The notes under the pieces: generated by a model
Databases searched by the model: none
What the model was told of the DNA's origin: nothing
Seen by the model: only the letters and a program-made list of their open reading frames with translations
In this document: in pieces, positions 29,440 through 38,333 of the stretch
Layout: each line of letters begins with the position of its first letter
Position numbering within the stretch: the first letter of the stretch is position 1
Made by a program: the position numbers and the translations under genes
NCBI GenBank assembly: GCA_002215645.1
Contig: NGFI01000008.1
Coordinates: 124,001-188,000 of the forward strand
Direction: 5' to 3'
DNA from: Gemmatimonadetes bacterium 2013_60CM_65_52
Lineage (GTDB): Bacteria; Gemmatimonadota; Gemmatimonadetes; Gemmatimonadales; Gemmatimonadaceae
DNA: 64,000 bases

Positions 29440-30039
29440 ATGGCGAACATCTTCGAGTTCGACGGGTTCATTCCGGTCGTGCATGAATCGGCGTTCGTGC
29501 ATCCCAATGCCACCGTCACCGGGAATGTCGTCATCGGGATGAACGTGTATGTCGGTCCGGGCGCCGCGCTGCGCGGCGATTGGGGCGCCATCATCATCGA
29601 GGATGGCTGCAACGTTCAGGAGAGCTGCACCATCCACATGTTCCCCGGCGTCACCGTCGTGCTCGAGAAGGGCGCGCACATGGGACACGGATCCGTGGTG
29701 CACGGCGCGCACATCGGCGAGAATGCGCTCATCGGCATGAATGCCGTCATCATGGACAACGCCATGGTCGGCGCGGGGTCAATCATCGGCGCGCTCACGA
29801 TGGTTCCGGCAGAGATGCAGATTCCGCCGCGCAAGGTCGTGGTCGGCAACCCCGCGAAGATCGTGAAGGACGTCAGCGACGAGATGCTCGCGTGGAAGAC
29901 GGACGGAACGGCGCTCTATCAGGCGCTTCCCGCATTGCTTCACGGTTCGCTGCGTGCCACGGAGCCGCTGCGCGAGATTCCACCCGACCAGGCAACGCGC
30001 GAGATGAGCTATCGCACGTGGAAACAGACCAGATCGTGA
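29440..30039 (+). CDS. paaY: PaaY, hexapeptide-repeat thioesterase/carbonic-anhydrase-like protein
   Basis: About 199 residues with left-handed beta-helix repeats (HPNATVTGNVVIGMNVYVGPGA and onward) and a C-terminal helical extension. Metal-site histidines are placed as in gamma carbonic anhydrases (MGHGSVVHGAHIGEN). PaaY hydrolyses ring-1,2-epoxide or related CoA dead-end products. The ATG at 29440 is one base after the paaJ stop; its own stop overlaps the paaZ GTG. Confidence 0.92.
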   Translation: MANIFEFDGFIPVVHESAFVHPNATVTGNVVIGMNVYVGPGAALRGDWGAIIIEDGCNVQESCTIHMFPGVTVVLEKGAHMGHGSVVHGAHIGENALIGMNAVIMDNAMVGAGSIIGALTMVPAEMQIPPRKVVVGNPAKIVKDVSDEMLAWKTDGTALYQALPALLHGSLRATEPLREIPPDQATREMSYRTWKQTRS

Positions 30040-32075
30040 TACGCCTCCGCAACTATGCACTCGGCGAGTGGGTCGAGGGAGCCGGCGCGGGGACGCCGCT
30101 GTATCATGCCGTCACCGGCGACGAAGTCGCCCGCGCGTCGAGTGAAGGGCTCGACTTTGCCGCGATGGCGGCATATGGCCGCACCGTTGGTGGTCCGTCC
30201 CTCCGCGCGCTCACCTTTCATCAGCGCGCCCGAATTCTCAAGGCGCTCGCACAGTATCTCACGGCGAGAAAGGACGAATTCTACCGCATCTCCGCGTGGA
30301 CCGGCGCCACGAAGGGCGACACGTGGATCGACGTGGACGGGGGAATCGGGACCCTGTTTGCGTATGCGAGTCGCGGCCGACGGGAGTTTCCCGACGAGAC
30401 GTACTATGTGGATGGCGCGCCCGAGGCACTGAGCAAGGGCGGGACATTCATCGGACGACACATCTGCGTGCCGATGGAAGGCGTCGCCGTGCAGATCAAT
30501 GCGTTCAACTTTCCCGTGTGGGGGATGCTCGAGAAGCTCTCGACGTCGTTCCTTGCCGGTGTGCCAAGCGTCGTGAAGCCCGCGACCGTGACCAGCTATC
30601 TCACCGAGTCCGTCGCGCGCGCGATCGTTGAATCCGGACTGCTGCCGCCTGGCACCCTCCAGCTCATCTGCGGCAGTGCGGGCGACCTGCTCGATCATCT
30701 CGCCGAACAGGATTCGGTGGCGTTCACCGGCTCCGCCGCGACCGCTCTCACGCTGCGGAGCAACAGCGCGATTCTGCACCACAACGTCCGCTTCAACCAG
30801 GAAGCCGACTCGCTCAACTTCTCGATGCTTGGTCCCGACGCCGCACCCGGATCAGAGGAGTTCGACCTCTTCATCCGCGAAGTGACGAGAGAGATGAGGG
30901 TGAAAGCCGGCCAGAAATGCACGGCCATCAGGCGCACGCTCGTTCCCGAAGCAATGACCGATGCCGTGATTGCGGCGCTCAGAGAGCGATTGTCGAAGAT
31001 CAGCATCGGCGATCCGTCGGTGGAGGGCGTTCGTATGGGACCGCTTGTGGGCAAGACGCAGGTGAAGGAGGTCGAGCGCAGCGTGGAGAAGCTGCGTCAG
31101 GCTGCGGAACTCGTCTCCGGTGGACACGAGACCCTCGACGTCGTCGGCGCCGATCCCGAGCAGGGCGCGTTCTACCCCACCGTGCTCCTCTACGACGACC
31201 GTCCCTTCGAGCGCACCGAGCCGCACGACGTCGAAGCCTTCGGTCCCGTGAACACGGTCATGCCCTATCGCACCGTGGACGACGCGATTGCGCTTGCGCG
31301 CCTGGGGAAGGGAAGTCTCGTCGGATCATTGTTCACCGCCAAGGACGACACTGCGCGACAGGTGGCGCTGGGCACGGCGGCGTACCACGGCCGGCTCATG
31401 CTCGTGAATCGCTACAGCGCGAAGGAGTCCACGGGCCACGGATCACCCATGCCGCATCTCGTGCACGGCGGCCCGGGTCGCGCCGGCGGTGGTGAGGAGA
31501 TGGGCGGCGTCCGCGGCGTGTTGCACTACATGCAGCGCACCGCCATTCAGGGGTCGCCTCAAACGGTCACGTCGGTGACGCGGGAATGGAGCCGAGGCGC
31601 GGATCAGCTCCGCGATCTTGTGCATCCATTTCGGAAACACTTCGAGGAGCTCGTCATCGGCGAGACGTACATCACGCATCGCCGCACGATCACGGAGGCC
31701 GACGTCGTCGCGTTCGCGGGCCTCTCCGGCGACTTCTTCTACGCGCACATGGACGACGTCGCCGCGCGCGAGTCGATCTTCGAGAAGCGTGTGGCCCATG
31801 GATACTTCGTGCTGTCGGCGGCCGCGGGACTGTTCGTCGACCCAGCGCCCGGCCCCGTGCTCGCGAATTACGGACTCGAGGGGCTCCGCTTCGTGAAGCC
31901 GGTGTACATCGGGGACACCATCCAGGTGCGCCTCACGTGCAAGCAGAAGACGGCGAAGGAGGATCGCGAGGGGCAGATCCCCCAAGGCGTGGTGCACTGG
32001 GATGTGGAAGTCACCAATCAGGATGACGAGCCGGTGGCGGTGTACACCATTCTGACGCTGGTGAGGCGGCGGTAG
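30036..32075 (+). CDS. paaZ: Oxepin-CoA hydrolase / 3-oxo-5,6-dehydrosuberyl-CoA semialdehyde dehydrogenase
   Basis: Fusion of about 679 residues. The N-terminal aldehyde dehydrogenase domain has the general base Glu256 (RFNQEADSLNF) and nucleophile Cys295 (AGQKCTAIRR), at the same numbers known for E. coli PaaZ. The C-terminal MaoC-like hydratase domain (~540-679) has ITEADVVAFAGLSGDFFYAH with catalytic Asp and His. It hydrolyses the oxepin ring and oxidises the resulting aldehyde. The GTG at 30036 forms a GTGA overlap with paaY. Last gene of the block. Confidence 0.95.
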   Translation: MIRLRNYALGEWVEGAGAGTPLYHAVTGDEVARASSEGLDFAAMAAYGRTVGGPSLRALTFHQRARILKALAQYLTARKDEFYRISAWTGATKGDTWIDVDGGIGTLFAYASRGRREFPDETYYVDGAPEALSKGGTFIGRHICVPMEGVAVQINAFNFPVWGMLEKLSTSFLAGVPSVVKPATVTSYLTESVARAIVESGLLPPGTLQLICGSAGDLLDHLAEQDSVAFTGSAATALTLRSNSAILHHNVRFNQEADSLNFSMLGPDAAPGSEEFDLFIREVTREMRVKAGQKCTAIRRTLVPEAMTDAVIAALRERLSKISIGDPSVEGVRMGPLVGKTQVKEVERSVEKLRQAAELVSGGHETLDVVGADPEQGAFYPTVLLYDDRPFERTEPHDVEAFGPVNTVMPYRTVDDAIALARLGKGSLVGSLFTAKDDTARQVALGTAAYHGRLMLVNRYSAKESTGHGSPMPHLVHGGPGRAGGGEEMGGVRGVLHYMQRTAIQGSPQTVTSVTREWSRGADQLRDLVHPFRKHFEELVIGETYITHRRTITEADVVAFAGLSGDFFYAHMDDVAARESIFEKRVAHGYFVLSAAAGLFVDPAPGPVLANYGLEGLRFVKPVYIGDTIQVRLTCKQKTAKEDREGQIPQGVVHWDVEVTNQDDEPVAVYTILTLVRRR

Positions 32076-32148
32076 CACCGGGGAACAAACAGACGGTGGT
32101 TGGGACTGGTACTCGATCGAAAGGCCCGTCCCAATTCCCGGAGGATTC

Positions 32149-32742
32149 GTGCTGGTCCGTATTGCCGCTGCCCTGCTGCTGCTTCCCACGCTCCGTGTCA
32201 CCGCCAGCGCACAGAAAACGCCCGCCGTCTGGACCATCGACAAGACGCATTCAAACGTCGGGTTCCAGATCCGCCATTTTGTCAGCAGGGTTCCCGGGCG
32301 GTTCAAGGAAGTGAAGGGCACCATATCGGCCGACCCGGATTCCTGGCAGAATGCGGCCATCGAGGTCGAGATCCAGACGGCCAGCGTCAGCACCAATAAT
32401 GACGGGCGCGACGCCGATCTCCGCTCGAACAATTTCTTCGCCGCCGACAGCTTCCCGGTCATCACCTTCCGGAGCACGAAGGTCGAGCGGAGCGGGGACG
32501 ACGCGAAGATCTACGGCGACCTGACCATCCGGGGCGTCACGAAGGCCGTGGTGCTCGATGGGCACTACAACGGCATCCAGCCCGGCTCCCGTTTGGAACG
32601 CGTCGGTTTCGACGCCACCACGACCATCAACCGCCTGGACTTCGGCGTGAAGTGGAATCGGGCGGTTGAGGGGGGCGGGGTGATGCTCGGCGACGAGGTG
32701 AAGATCGAGATCAACGTCGAGGCCGTGCACCAGAAGGGGTGA
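32149..32742 (+). CDS. YceI-family lipid-binding protein, exported
   Basis: Protein of 197 residues with a signal peptide (ending VTASAQ) and a lipocalin-like YceI barrel beginning WTIDKTHSNVGFQIRH. Conserved YceI segments are DADLRSNNFFAADSFPVITF and GDLTIRGVTKAVVLDG. The family binds isoprenoid-like lipids in the periplasm; the true ligand is unknown. The GTG start has GGAGG (32140-32144) 4 nt upstream. A 7-bp inverted repeat (32100-32106/32128-32134) lies in its leader. Confidence 0.9.
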   Translation: MLVRIAAALLLLPTLRVTASAQKTPAVWTIDKTHSNVGFQIRHFVSRVPGRFKEVKGTISADPDSWQNAAIEVEIQTASVSTNNDGRDADLRSNNFFAADSFPVITFRSTKVERSGDDAKIYGDLTIRGVTKAVVLDGHYNGIQPGSRLERVGFDATTTINRLDFGVKWNRAVEGGGVMLGDEVKIEINVEAVHQKG

Positions 32743-32761
32743 GCGGTAACCGGCCTGACCC

Positions 32762-32789
32762 TTGACGCCCGTTAGTTTAGGCCTAAAAT
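32762..32789 (+). promoter_or_regulatory. Strong sigma70-like promoter of the SusC/SusD operon
   Basis: TTGACG (32762-32767) and TAAAAT (32784-32789) are separated by 16 bp, within an AT-richer patch. The start codon of the SusC gene is about 150 nt downstream, so the mRNA should have a long leader. The leader contains a small hairpin (CCGGAC 32889-32894 with GTCCGG 32901-32906) before the GGAGG ribosome site. Confidence 0.6.
32776..32787. promoter_or_regulatory. 12-bp perfect palindrome overlapping the -10 region (candidate operator)
   Basis: TTTAGGCCTAAA reads the same on both strands and overlaps the spacer and the first four bases of the -10 box. The position suits a repressor-binding site for the SusCD operon. 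No regulator gene is adjacent. Confidence 0.5.
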
Positions 32790-32937
32790 AAAGACCGAAA
32801 GACGGGCTCGTCCGCCTGGTTTGTAAAGAATTAACGACCTTGCATGTGGCGGCGGAGCCCTGAATAGGGTCCACTCAGGCATCGGCGACCGGACACCTCC
32901 GTCCGGCCGCCACACCATATCGTTCTTTGGAGGCGAT

Positions 32938-35907
32938 GTGCGGAAGTTCGGAATGTGGTTTTGCGCGCTTCTCCTGACGGTCCTCGTCAGCGCGGAAGCC
33001 TCGGCGCAGCGCCGCGTTACCGGTCGTGTCACCAGCACCACCGGTGAAGCGATCGCGAGCGCAAGCGTCAATGTGCAGGGTACCACCATCGGCGCCTATA
33101 CGGCGGAGGATGGACGCTTCACCCTCAATAACGTCCCTGGGGGCGCTCAAGTGCTGGTCGTCCGGCGGATCGGATACCGGCGCATCAATCAGCCCCTTGC
33201 CGCGACTTCGGATCAGGTGGACATCCGCCTCGTGAAGGACGTCCTGGAGCTCGAGCGGCAAGTGATCACGGGCACGACGACCACCGTGTCCTCGGCGAAC
33301 TCGGCCAACGCGGTCGCGTCGGTCAGCGGCGATCAGCTGAACAAGGCGCCAACCCCGACCATCGAGAACGCGCTGCAGGGCAAGGTTCCGGGCGCCGTGA
33401 TCTCGCAGAATTCGGGCGCGCCGGGCGGCGGATCGCAGGTGCAGCTCCGCGGTGTGACGTCGATCAATGCGACCTCGAGCCCGCTCTACGTCGTGGATGG
33501 CGTCCTGGTCAGCAACACGTCGATCTCGAACGGCCTCAACTCGATCACGGCGGCTGGCGGCGGCATTACCAGCAGCCAGGATCAGCAGGTTAACCGTATC
33601 GCAGATCTGAATCCCGCGGACATCGAGAACATCGAAGTCCTCAAGGGTGCGTCGGCTGGCGCGATCTACGGCTCGAAGGCCTCCAACGGCGTCATCATCA
33701 TCACCACGCGCCGCGGATCCAACGGGCGTCCGTCGGCGAATGTGACGCAGCGGGTCGGTCAGTTCTCGCTCTCACACAAGCTCGGGCTGCGTTGCTTCGG
33801 TTCCGCTGCCGAGGTGACCTCGGCGTTCGATGCCGGCACCGCGGCGGATTGGCAGGCGGCCGGTGGCGCGTGCCACGATTTCGAGCAGGAGTTCTACAGC
33901 GGCAATCCCCTCTCGTACGAGAGCGATCTGTCGCTACGCGGCGGTTCGGGCGGCACGTCGTACTTCGTCAGCGGATTGGCGAAGCGTGACAACGCCATCC
34001 AGCTCAACAGCTACTATCAGAAGCAGTCGGTCACGGCGAACCTGAGCCAGCTCGTCGGCTCGCGCCTCACGGTGCGCTCCAACAACGAGTTCGTGCACTC
34101 GCTCACGGACCGAGGCATCTCAGGCAATGACAACGTCGACATCGTGTCGCCTGGCGACGTCTTCGCATCAGTGCCGACGTGGGTGGACCTCAAGTCGCGC
34201 ATCAGAACCCCTGCGGCGTGGCTACCATCCGGCTCCAATCCTTTCCAGAACGCCGATCTCGTCAAGATCCCCGAAGACGTCTATCGCTACATCGGAAGTG
34301 TGAACACCACACTCTCGGCGTACGGTTCTCAGCGGCAGACGCTCGACTTCACGTTCATCGGCGGCGTCGACGCGTTCTCGTACAACTCGAAGATCGTCTC
34401 GCCACCCGAGGCCTATTTCGAGTCCAACGACGGCCTGCCTGGCACGATCGTCATCAACAAGTCGCAGAACGTGAATGCGAACCTGAATTTCTCCGGCGCG
34501 CACAAGCTCATCACCAACTCGGCGACGGCCACGACTTCATTCGGCCTGCGTCAGGAGCGCCGCCAGATCAGCAGCATCGTGAATCAGGGGCGCAACATCC
34601 CGTCCGGCGTCACGAACGTGAACTTCGGCGTCGTGCAGGCGGTGGGTGAGAGCCAGTTCCTGGTCAAGGACCTCGGGTACTATGCGCAGGAAGAAGTGCT
34701 GGCGCTCAACGAGCGGCTGCTGCTGACGGGCGCGGTGAACGCCGAGCGCTCCAGTGTGAACGGCGATGATCAGAAATACTATACGTATCCGAAGGCGGCG
34801 ATCTCTTATCGCCTCCCGATGCTGCCGAAGTTCACGGACGAACTGAAGCTGCGCCTCGCCTACGGCAAGGCCGGTAACCAGCCGCCCTATGGCTTCAAGT
34901 TCACGACCCTCCCGGTGTCGGTGTACGGCGGGCAGCTGGCGGCTCGTCCGTCCACGATTGCCGGTGCGCCGAACATCAAACCGGAGACCTCGACGGAGCT
35001 CGAGGGCGGTTTCGATGCGCAGTTTCTCGGTGGCCGCGCGGCTGTCGACCTGAGTCTCTTCAAGAAGAACGTCACGGATCTCATTCTGTCCGCGGCAGTG
35101 GCGAACACCTCGGGTTTCGGTACCAAGTACGTCAACGCGGGCCAGCTGCAGAACACCGGCACCGAGGTGGGGTTGAACCTTACGCCGATCCAGCGCGACA
35201 ACTTGAGCTGGATTTCGCGCACGACGTTCGCGAAGGTCTCGGGACGTATCACGAGCCTAGGCGGGCTGCCCTGCTTCAACGGGGGCTCGTTCTTCTCGAC
35301 GAAGTACGGTGCACCGTACGTGTGTGAAGGGTACTCGCCGTCCACCGTGCAGGCGCGTAACGGCTACGACACCACCTTCAACGTGGACGGCAGTTTCAAG
35401 AGCCGCGCCCGCCGCATCACGGCGTACGAAAGCGCCCCGAATTTCAACATGGGCTTTTCGAACGAGTTCACCGTGGGCAACTTCCGCCTCTACGGCCTGC
35501 TCGATTGGCGCAGCGGTGGCAAGGTGGCCAACCTGACGAATGCGTACTTCGATCCCGTGACGGGCGACAACACGGGCTTCCTGGCGGACACCGCCGCGGC
35601 ACACGCCCGCAACACGTACGTCAACACGATGGGCGGCACCTATCTCGAGAACGCCGGCTTCCTGAAGCTTCGCGAGATCTCCGTGTCGTACACGCTCCCG
35701 CGTTCCATTACGCAGAGCATCTTCTCGTCGGTCACGCAGGATGTGCGCCTCGAGGTGAGCGGCCGGAACCTGAAGACCTGGACGCCTTACACGGGATACG
35801 ATCCCGAGGTGTCCAACTTCTCGAACCAGAACATCGGCCGGTTCCAGGACGTCACTCCATATCCGCCGAGCCGCAGCGTGTTCGTTTCGCTGAGCGCCAA
35901 CTTCTAA
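32938..35907 (+). CDS. SusC/RagA-family TonB-linked outer-membrane protein
   Basis: Protein of 989 residues. Signal peptide (ending EASAQ), carboxypeptidase-regulatory-like domain (VTGRVTSTTGEAIASASVNV), a plug domain with LQGKVPGAVISQNSGAPGGG and SSPLYVVDGVLV, the SusC-typical IEVLKGASAGAIYGSKASNG, then the barrel. It forms a pedal-bin transporter with its SusD lipoprotein and is energised by TonB. The GTG start has GGAGG (32929-32933) 4 nt upstream. The substrate is unknown; no polysaccharide-degrading enzyme is adjacent. Confidence 0.95.
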   Translation: MRKFGMWFCALLLTVLVSAEASAQRRVTGRVTSTTGEAIASASVNVQGTTIGAYTAEDGRFTLNNVPGGAQVLVVRRIGYRRINQPLAATSDQVDIRLVKDVLELERQVITGTTTTVSSANSANAVASVSGDQLNKAPTPTIENALQGKVPGAVISQNSGAPGGGSQVQLRGVTSINATSSPLYVVDGVLVSNTSISNGLNSITAAGGGITSSQDQQVNRIADLNPADIENIEVLKGASAGAIYGSKASNGVIIITTRRGSNGRPSANVTQRVGQFSLSHKLGLRCFGSAAEVTSAFDAGTAADWQAAGGACHDFEQEFYSGNPLSYESDLSLRGGSGGTSYFVSGLAKRDNAIQLNSYYQKQSVTANLSQLVGSRLTVRSNNEFVHSLTDRGISGNDNVDIVSPGDVFASVPTWVDLKSRIRTPAAWLPSGSNPFQNADLVKIPEDVYRYIGSVNTTLSAYGSQRQTLDFTFIGGVDAFSYNSKIVSPPEAYFESNDGLPGTIVINKSQNVNANLNFSGAHKLITNSATATTSFGLRQERRQISSIVNQGRNIPSGVTNVNFGVVQAVGESQFLVKDLGYYAQEEVLALNERLLLTGAVNAERSSVNGDDQKYYTYPKAAISYRLPMLPKFTDELKLRLAYGKAGNQPPYGFKFTTLPVSVYGGQLAARPSTIAGAPNIKPETSTELEGGFDAQFLGGRAAVDLSLFKKNVTDLILSAAVANTSGFGTKYVNAGQLQNTGTEVGLNLTPIQRDNLSWISRTTFAKVSGRITSLGGLPCFNGGSFFSTKYGAPYVCEGYSPSTVQARNGYDTTFNVDGSFKSRARRITAYESAPNFNMGFSNEFTVGNFRLYGLLDWRSGGKVANLTNAYFDPVTGDNTGFLADTAAAHARNTYVNTMGGTYLENAGFLKLREISVSYTLPRSITQSIFSSVTQDVRLEVSGRNLKTWTPYTGYDPEVSNFSNQNIGRFQDVTPYPPSRSVFVSLSANF

Positions 35908-35938
35908 CATGACCATCCACTCAGGGATGATGCATCAC

Positions 35939-37327
35939 ATGCATAAGCGAACTCTGGCGCTCATTGCCGGGATGGGTCTTGCCGCCATGGCGTGCAAGGA
36001 CTCGCCGTCGGTGACCGACCTGAACAACGTGTCGGCGGAGGCGGTGTCCGGCGCCCTCACGCCCGCGTCCAATCAATTGCTCGTCACCGGACTGCTCAAC
36101 GGCATTCGGGGCGATCTCGACGGACGGTACCTCGTCTTCGGCGAGACGCTTGCGCGGGACTTCTATCGTCTCGACAACGCGGAAAACCGCTACATCACCG
36201 AGACACTCGGCGGCCTCGCGGACTACTCCGGCTTTCTGGGCGGGGGTGCCTTCTCGCAGTTCTACTTCACCGTGCGTGCGGGCAACACGGTCCTGAATGC
36301 GTTGCCAAGCGCAACAGGCCTGTCCACCAGCGACGTGTCGGGCACGCGCGGATTGGTACGCACGTTCAACGCGCTCTCGCTGTATCGCGCGCTCGAGCTG
36401 CGCGACTCGCTCGGCATCGCGATCGACGTCAACCACGCGATCGACGACCCACCGGCGGCGTTCGTCTGCAAGCCGAACGCGCTGGCATCCATCTCCTCGT
36501 CGCTCGACAGTGCGGCGACGGACCTGGCTGCCGGTGGTACGGCGTTTCCCTTCACGCTTCCGCCGGGCTTCACGCTCAACGGCAGCTTTAACACGCCGGC
36601 GGCGTTCCTTCGCTTCAACCGCGGACTGAAGGGCAAGGTGGAGCTGTATCGCGCGCTCGAGCATTCGAAGCCGAATGCCGGGAGCCTGGCAACCGCGCTC
36701 ACCGCGCTCAACTCGGCGATCGGCGCCGACCCGACGACGAAGGCGGGTCTCGCCGCGGGTGTCTGGAGCACGTACAGCACCGCGCCGGGCGAGACGAAAC
36801 AGCCCATCGCGGACGCGAACATCTACCTGAACCCTTCGGTGGGTGACAGCATTCTCGCAGGCGACGCGCGCGCCTCGAAGATCGTGACGGTTACGACGCG
36901 AACGCTCTTTGGCGTGTCGACCAAGTACAAGTCGCCGCTCACGGATCCGGCCAACCTGACTCAGGTGACGCCGGTGATGACGGTGGCGGAAATGGTGCTC
37001 CTGCGTGCGCAGGTCAAGATCGAGCAGGGTGACCTTGTCGGCGCCGCGTCGGACATCAACATCGTCCATACGATCAGCGGCGGTCTTCCTCCGATCGCCG
37101 TACCCGCGAGCAAGTCCGCAGCGATCAGCGCGGTGCTTTACGAGAAGCGGTACGAGCTGCTGGCTACGAGCGCGCACCGGCTGGTGGATCTCCGTGCATA
37201 CAGCCGCCTGAATGGTACCTGGCTCAAGAAGGAGTTGGCGGGCGACGTGTTCCAGGCCGCGCTTCCGATTCCGAAGCGCGAGCTGGATACGCGCGGCGTC
37301 ACCTCCATCACTCCAACGTGTTCGTAA
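35939..37327 (+). CDS. SusD/RagB-family substrate-binding lipoprotein
   Basis: About 462 residues. The lipoprotein signal ends with the lipobox AAMAC. SusD features include the helical TPR-like N-terminal half and the C-terminal EKRYELLATSAHRLVDLRAYSRL segment followed by LPIPKRELD. It caps the SusC channel and binds the substrate. ATG 35939 gives the most compact signal peptide; in-frame ATGs at 35909 and 35927 are alternatives. It follows SusC by about 30 nt and ends before a clear terminator. Confidence 0.92.
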   Translation: MHKRTLALIAGMGLAAMACKDSPSVTDLNNVSAEAVSGALTPASNQLLVTGLLNGIRGDLDGRYLVFGETLARDFYRLDNAENRYITETLGGLADYSGFLGGGAFSQFYFTVRAGNTVLNALPSATGLSTSDVSGTRGLVRTFNALSLYRALELRDSLGIAIDVNHAIDDPPAAFVCKPNALASISSSLDSAATDLAAGGTAFPFTLPPGFTLNGSFNTPAAFLRFNRGLKGKVELYRALEHSKPNAGSLATALTALNSAIGADPTTKAGLAAGVWSTYSTAPGETKQPIADANIYLNPSVGDSILAGDARASKIVTVTTRTLFGVSTKYKSPLTDPANLTQVTPVMTVAEMVLLRAQVKIEQGDLVGAASDINIVHTISGGLPPIAVPASKSAAISAVLYEKRYELLATSAHRLVDLRAYSRLNGTWLKKELAGDVFQAALPIPKRELDTRGVTSITPTCS

Positions 37328-37353
37328 CGCTGGGGTAGCAACTCGGCAGGAAA

Positions 37354-37386
37354 CGAACGACCCCGGCACGTTGCCGGGGTCGTTCG
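37354..37386 (+). terminator. Terminator hairpin after the SusC/SusD operon
   Basis: Perfect 15-bp stem (37354-37368 with 37372-37386) and a 3-nt loop, 27 nt after the SusD stop. The stem is GC-rich, but the following bases are only moderately T-rich. Confidence 0.75.
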
Positions 37387-37416
37387 CTCTTCGGACCCCA
37401 CACGGAGGGCACGATC

Positions 37417-37809
37417 ATGTTTCGCCGCCTCACCTGTGCGTTCGCAGTCCTTGTGATCGTAGTCGCTTGTCACCAACAATCGGCTGAGCAGGGCGCGGGT
37501 CACTCCGTCCGCAATGTCATCACCCAGGACGAGATCGACTCGACCAGTGCGACCAACGTCTACGATCTGATCGCACGCCTGCGCGGCGATTTTCTCAAGG
37601 ATCGCGGAAGGGTCTCCATCAAGAGCAACACGCACGCACGTGCGGTCGTCTTCCTCAACGACCAGGAGTACGGCATCCTGGAGACGATGCGCAACATTCC
37701 CGTGAGTCGCATCGCGGAGGTGCGCTTCTATCCGGGGACGGACGCCGTGATCCGATACGGGTCGCAGTATGGCGGCGGTGTCGTGCTCCTGATTTCGCGT
37801 ACGCAGTAG
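37417..37809 (+). CDS. Small lipoprotein with a solitary TonB-plug-like domain
   Basis: Protein of 130 residues. The signal peptide ends at a lipobox-type Cys (VIVVACHQQ). The remainder resembles a TonB-receptor plug without a barrel: ITQDEIDSTSATNVYDLIARL, then VFLNDQEYGILETMRNIPV, RIAEVRFYPGTDAVIRYGSQ and a final strand GGVVLLIS. Such stand-alone plugs have no defined role. GGAGGG precedes the ATG. It follows the SusCD operon but lies beyond its terminator, so the link is positional only. Confidence 0.75.
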   Translation: MFRRLTCAFAVLVIVVACHQQSAEQGAGHSVRNVITQDEIDSTSATNVYDLIARLRGDFLKDRGRVSIKSNTHARAVVFLNDQEYGILETMRNIPVSRIAEVRFYPGTDAVIRYGSQYGGGVVLLISRTQ

Positions 37810-37886
37810 CCACTCCCCCCTAGTCCGTCAGCGGCAAACTTGGTACGGCGAGAACATCCAGCGTTCGCGTGTCGCTGTTCATGCGC

Positions 37887-38288
37887 CTAGTGCGTTGGCC
37901 ACAGCGCTCCCGCCACTGCTCCAAGAATGGCGCCGGCCACCATGGCCATTGCCAGTATTTGCGCCTTCAGTATGGGGCAAAGGCCAGGGGTTTCGCCTGA
38001 AGGGCCGCTGCAGGTTCCAGGATGAATCACGTCCAACACGATCACCGCGGCCACGCCGATTGCCGCGCCGACCATCACATGGTGGGCTCGCGAGCTGTTG
38101 CTACTATCGGAAGACGCTAACGCACGAGCTTCTGTAGAATCGGCGAGGCGAGGTCGATGACTGGCTTCACTCCGCACCAACGCCTGCGCGAAGGCGCCGT
38201 GAGGAGTCCCGAGGAAGCACAACGACATTGTGACTGCAGCCAGCTCCGCTATTGCTAACGCTCGCGGTTGCCACCGCCGCATCCACAT
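37887..38288 (-). CDS. Hypothetical exported/membrane protein with atypical codon use
   Basis: Protein of 133 residues, family not recognised. An N-terminal signal-like helix (to AFAQA) is followed by a Ser/Ala-rich linker, a hydrophobic segment (VGAAIGVAAVIVLDVI), a Cys-flanked loop (GTCSGPSGETPGLC) and a second hydrophobic segment (ILAMAMVAGAILGAVAGAL). The ATG at 38288 has a GGAGGG ribosome site 4 nt upstream, which supports the gene. TTA and ATA codons and other AT-ending codons are used more than in neighbouring genes, a possible sign of transfer. Confidence 0.7.
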   Translation of the reverse strand: MWMRRWQPRALAIAELAAVTMSLCFLGTPHGAFAQALVRSEASHRPRLADSTEARALASSDSSNSSRAHHVMVGAAIGVAAVIVLDVIHPGTCSGPSGETPGLCPILKAQILAMAMVAGAILGAVAGALWPTH

Positions 38289-38333
38289 AGGCCCTCCAGA
38301 GTCACTCGTTCAAGCGTGAACGCGTGATGCAGT

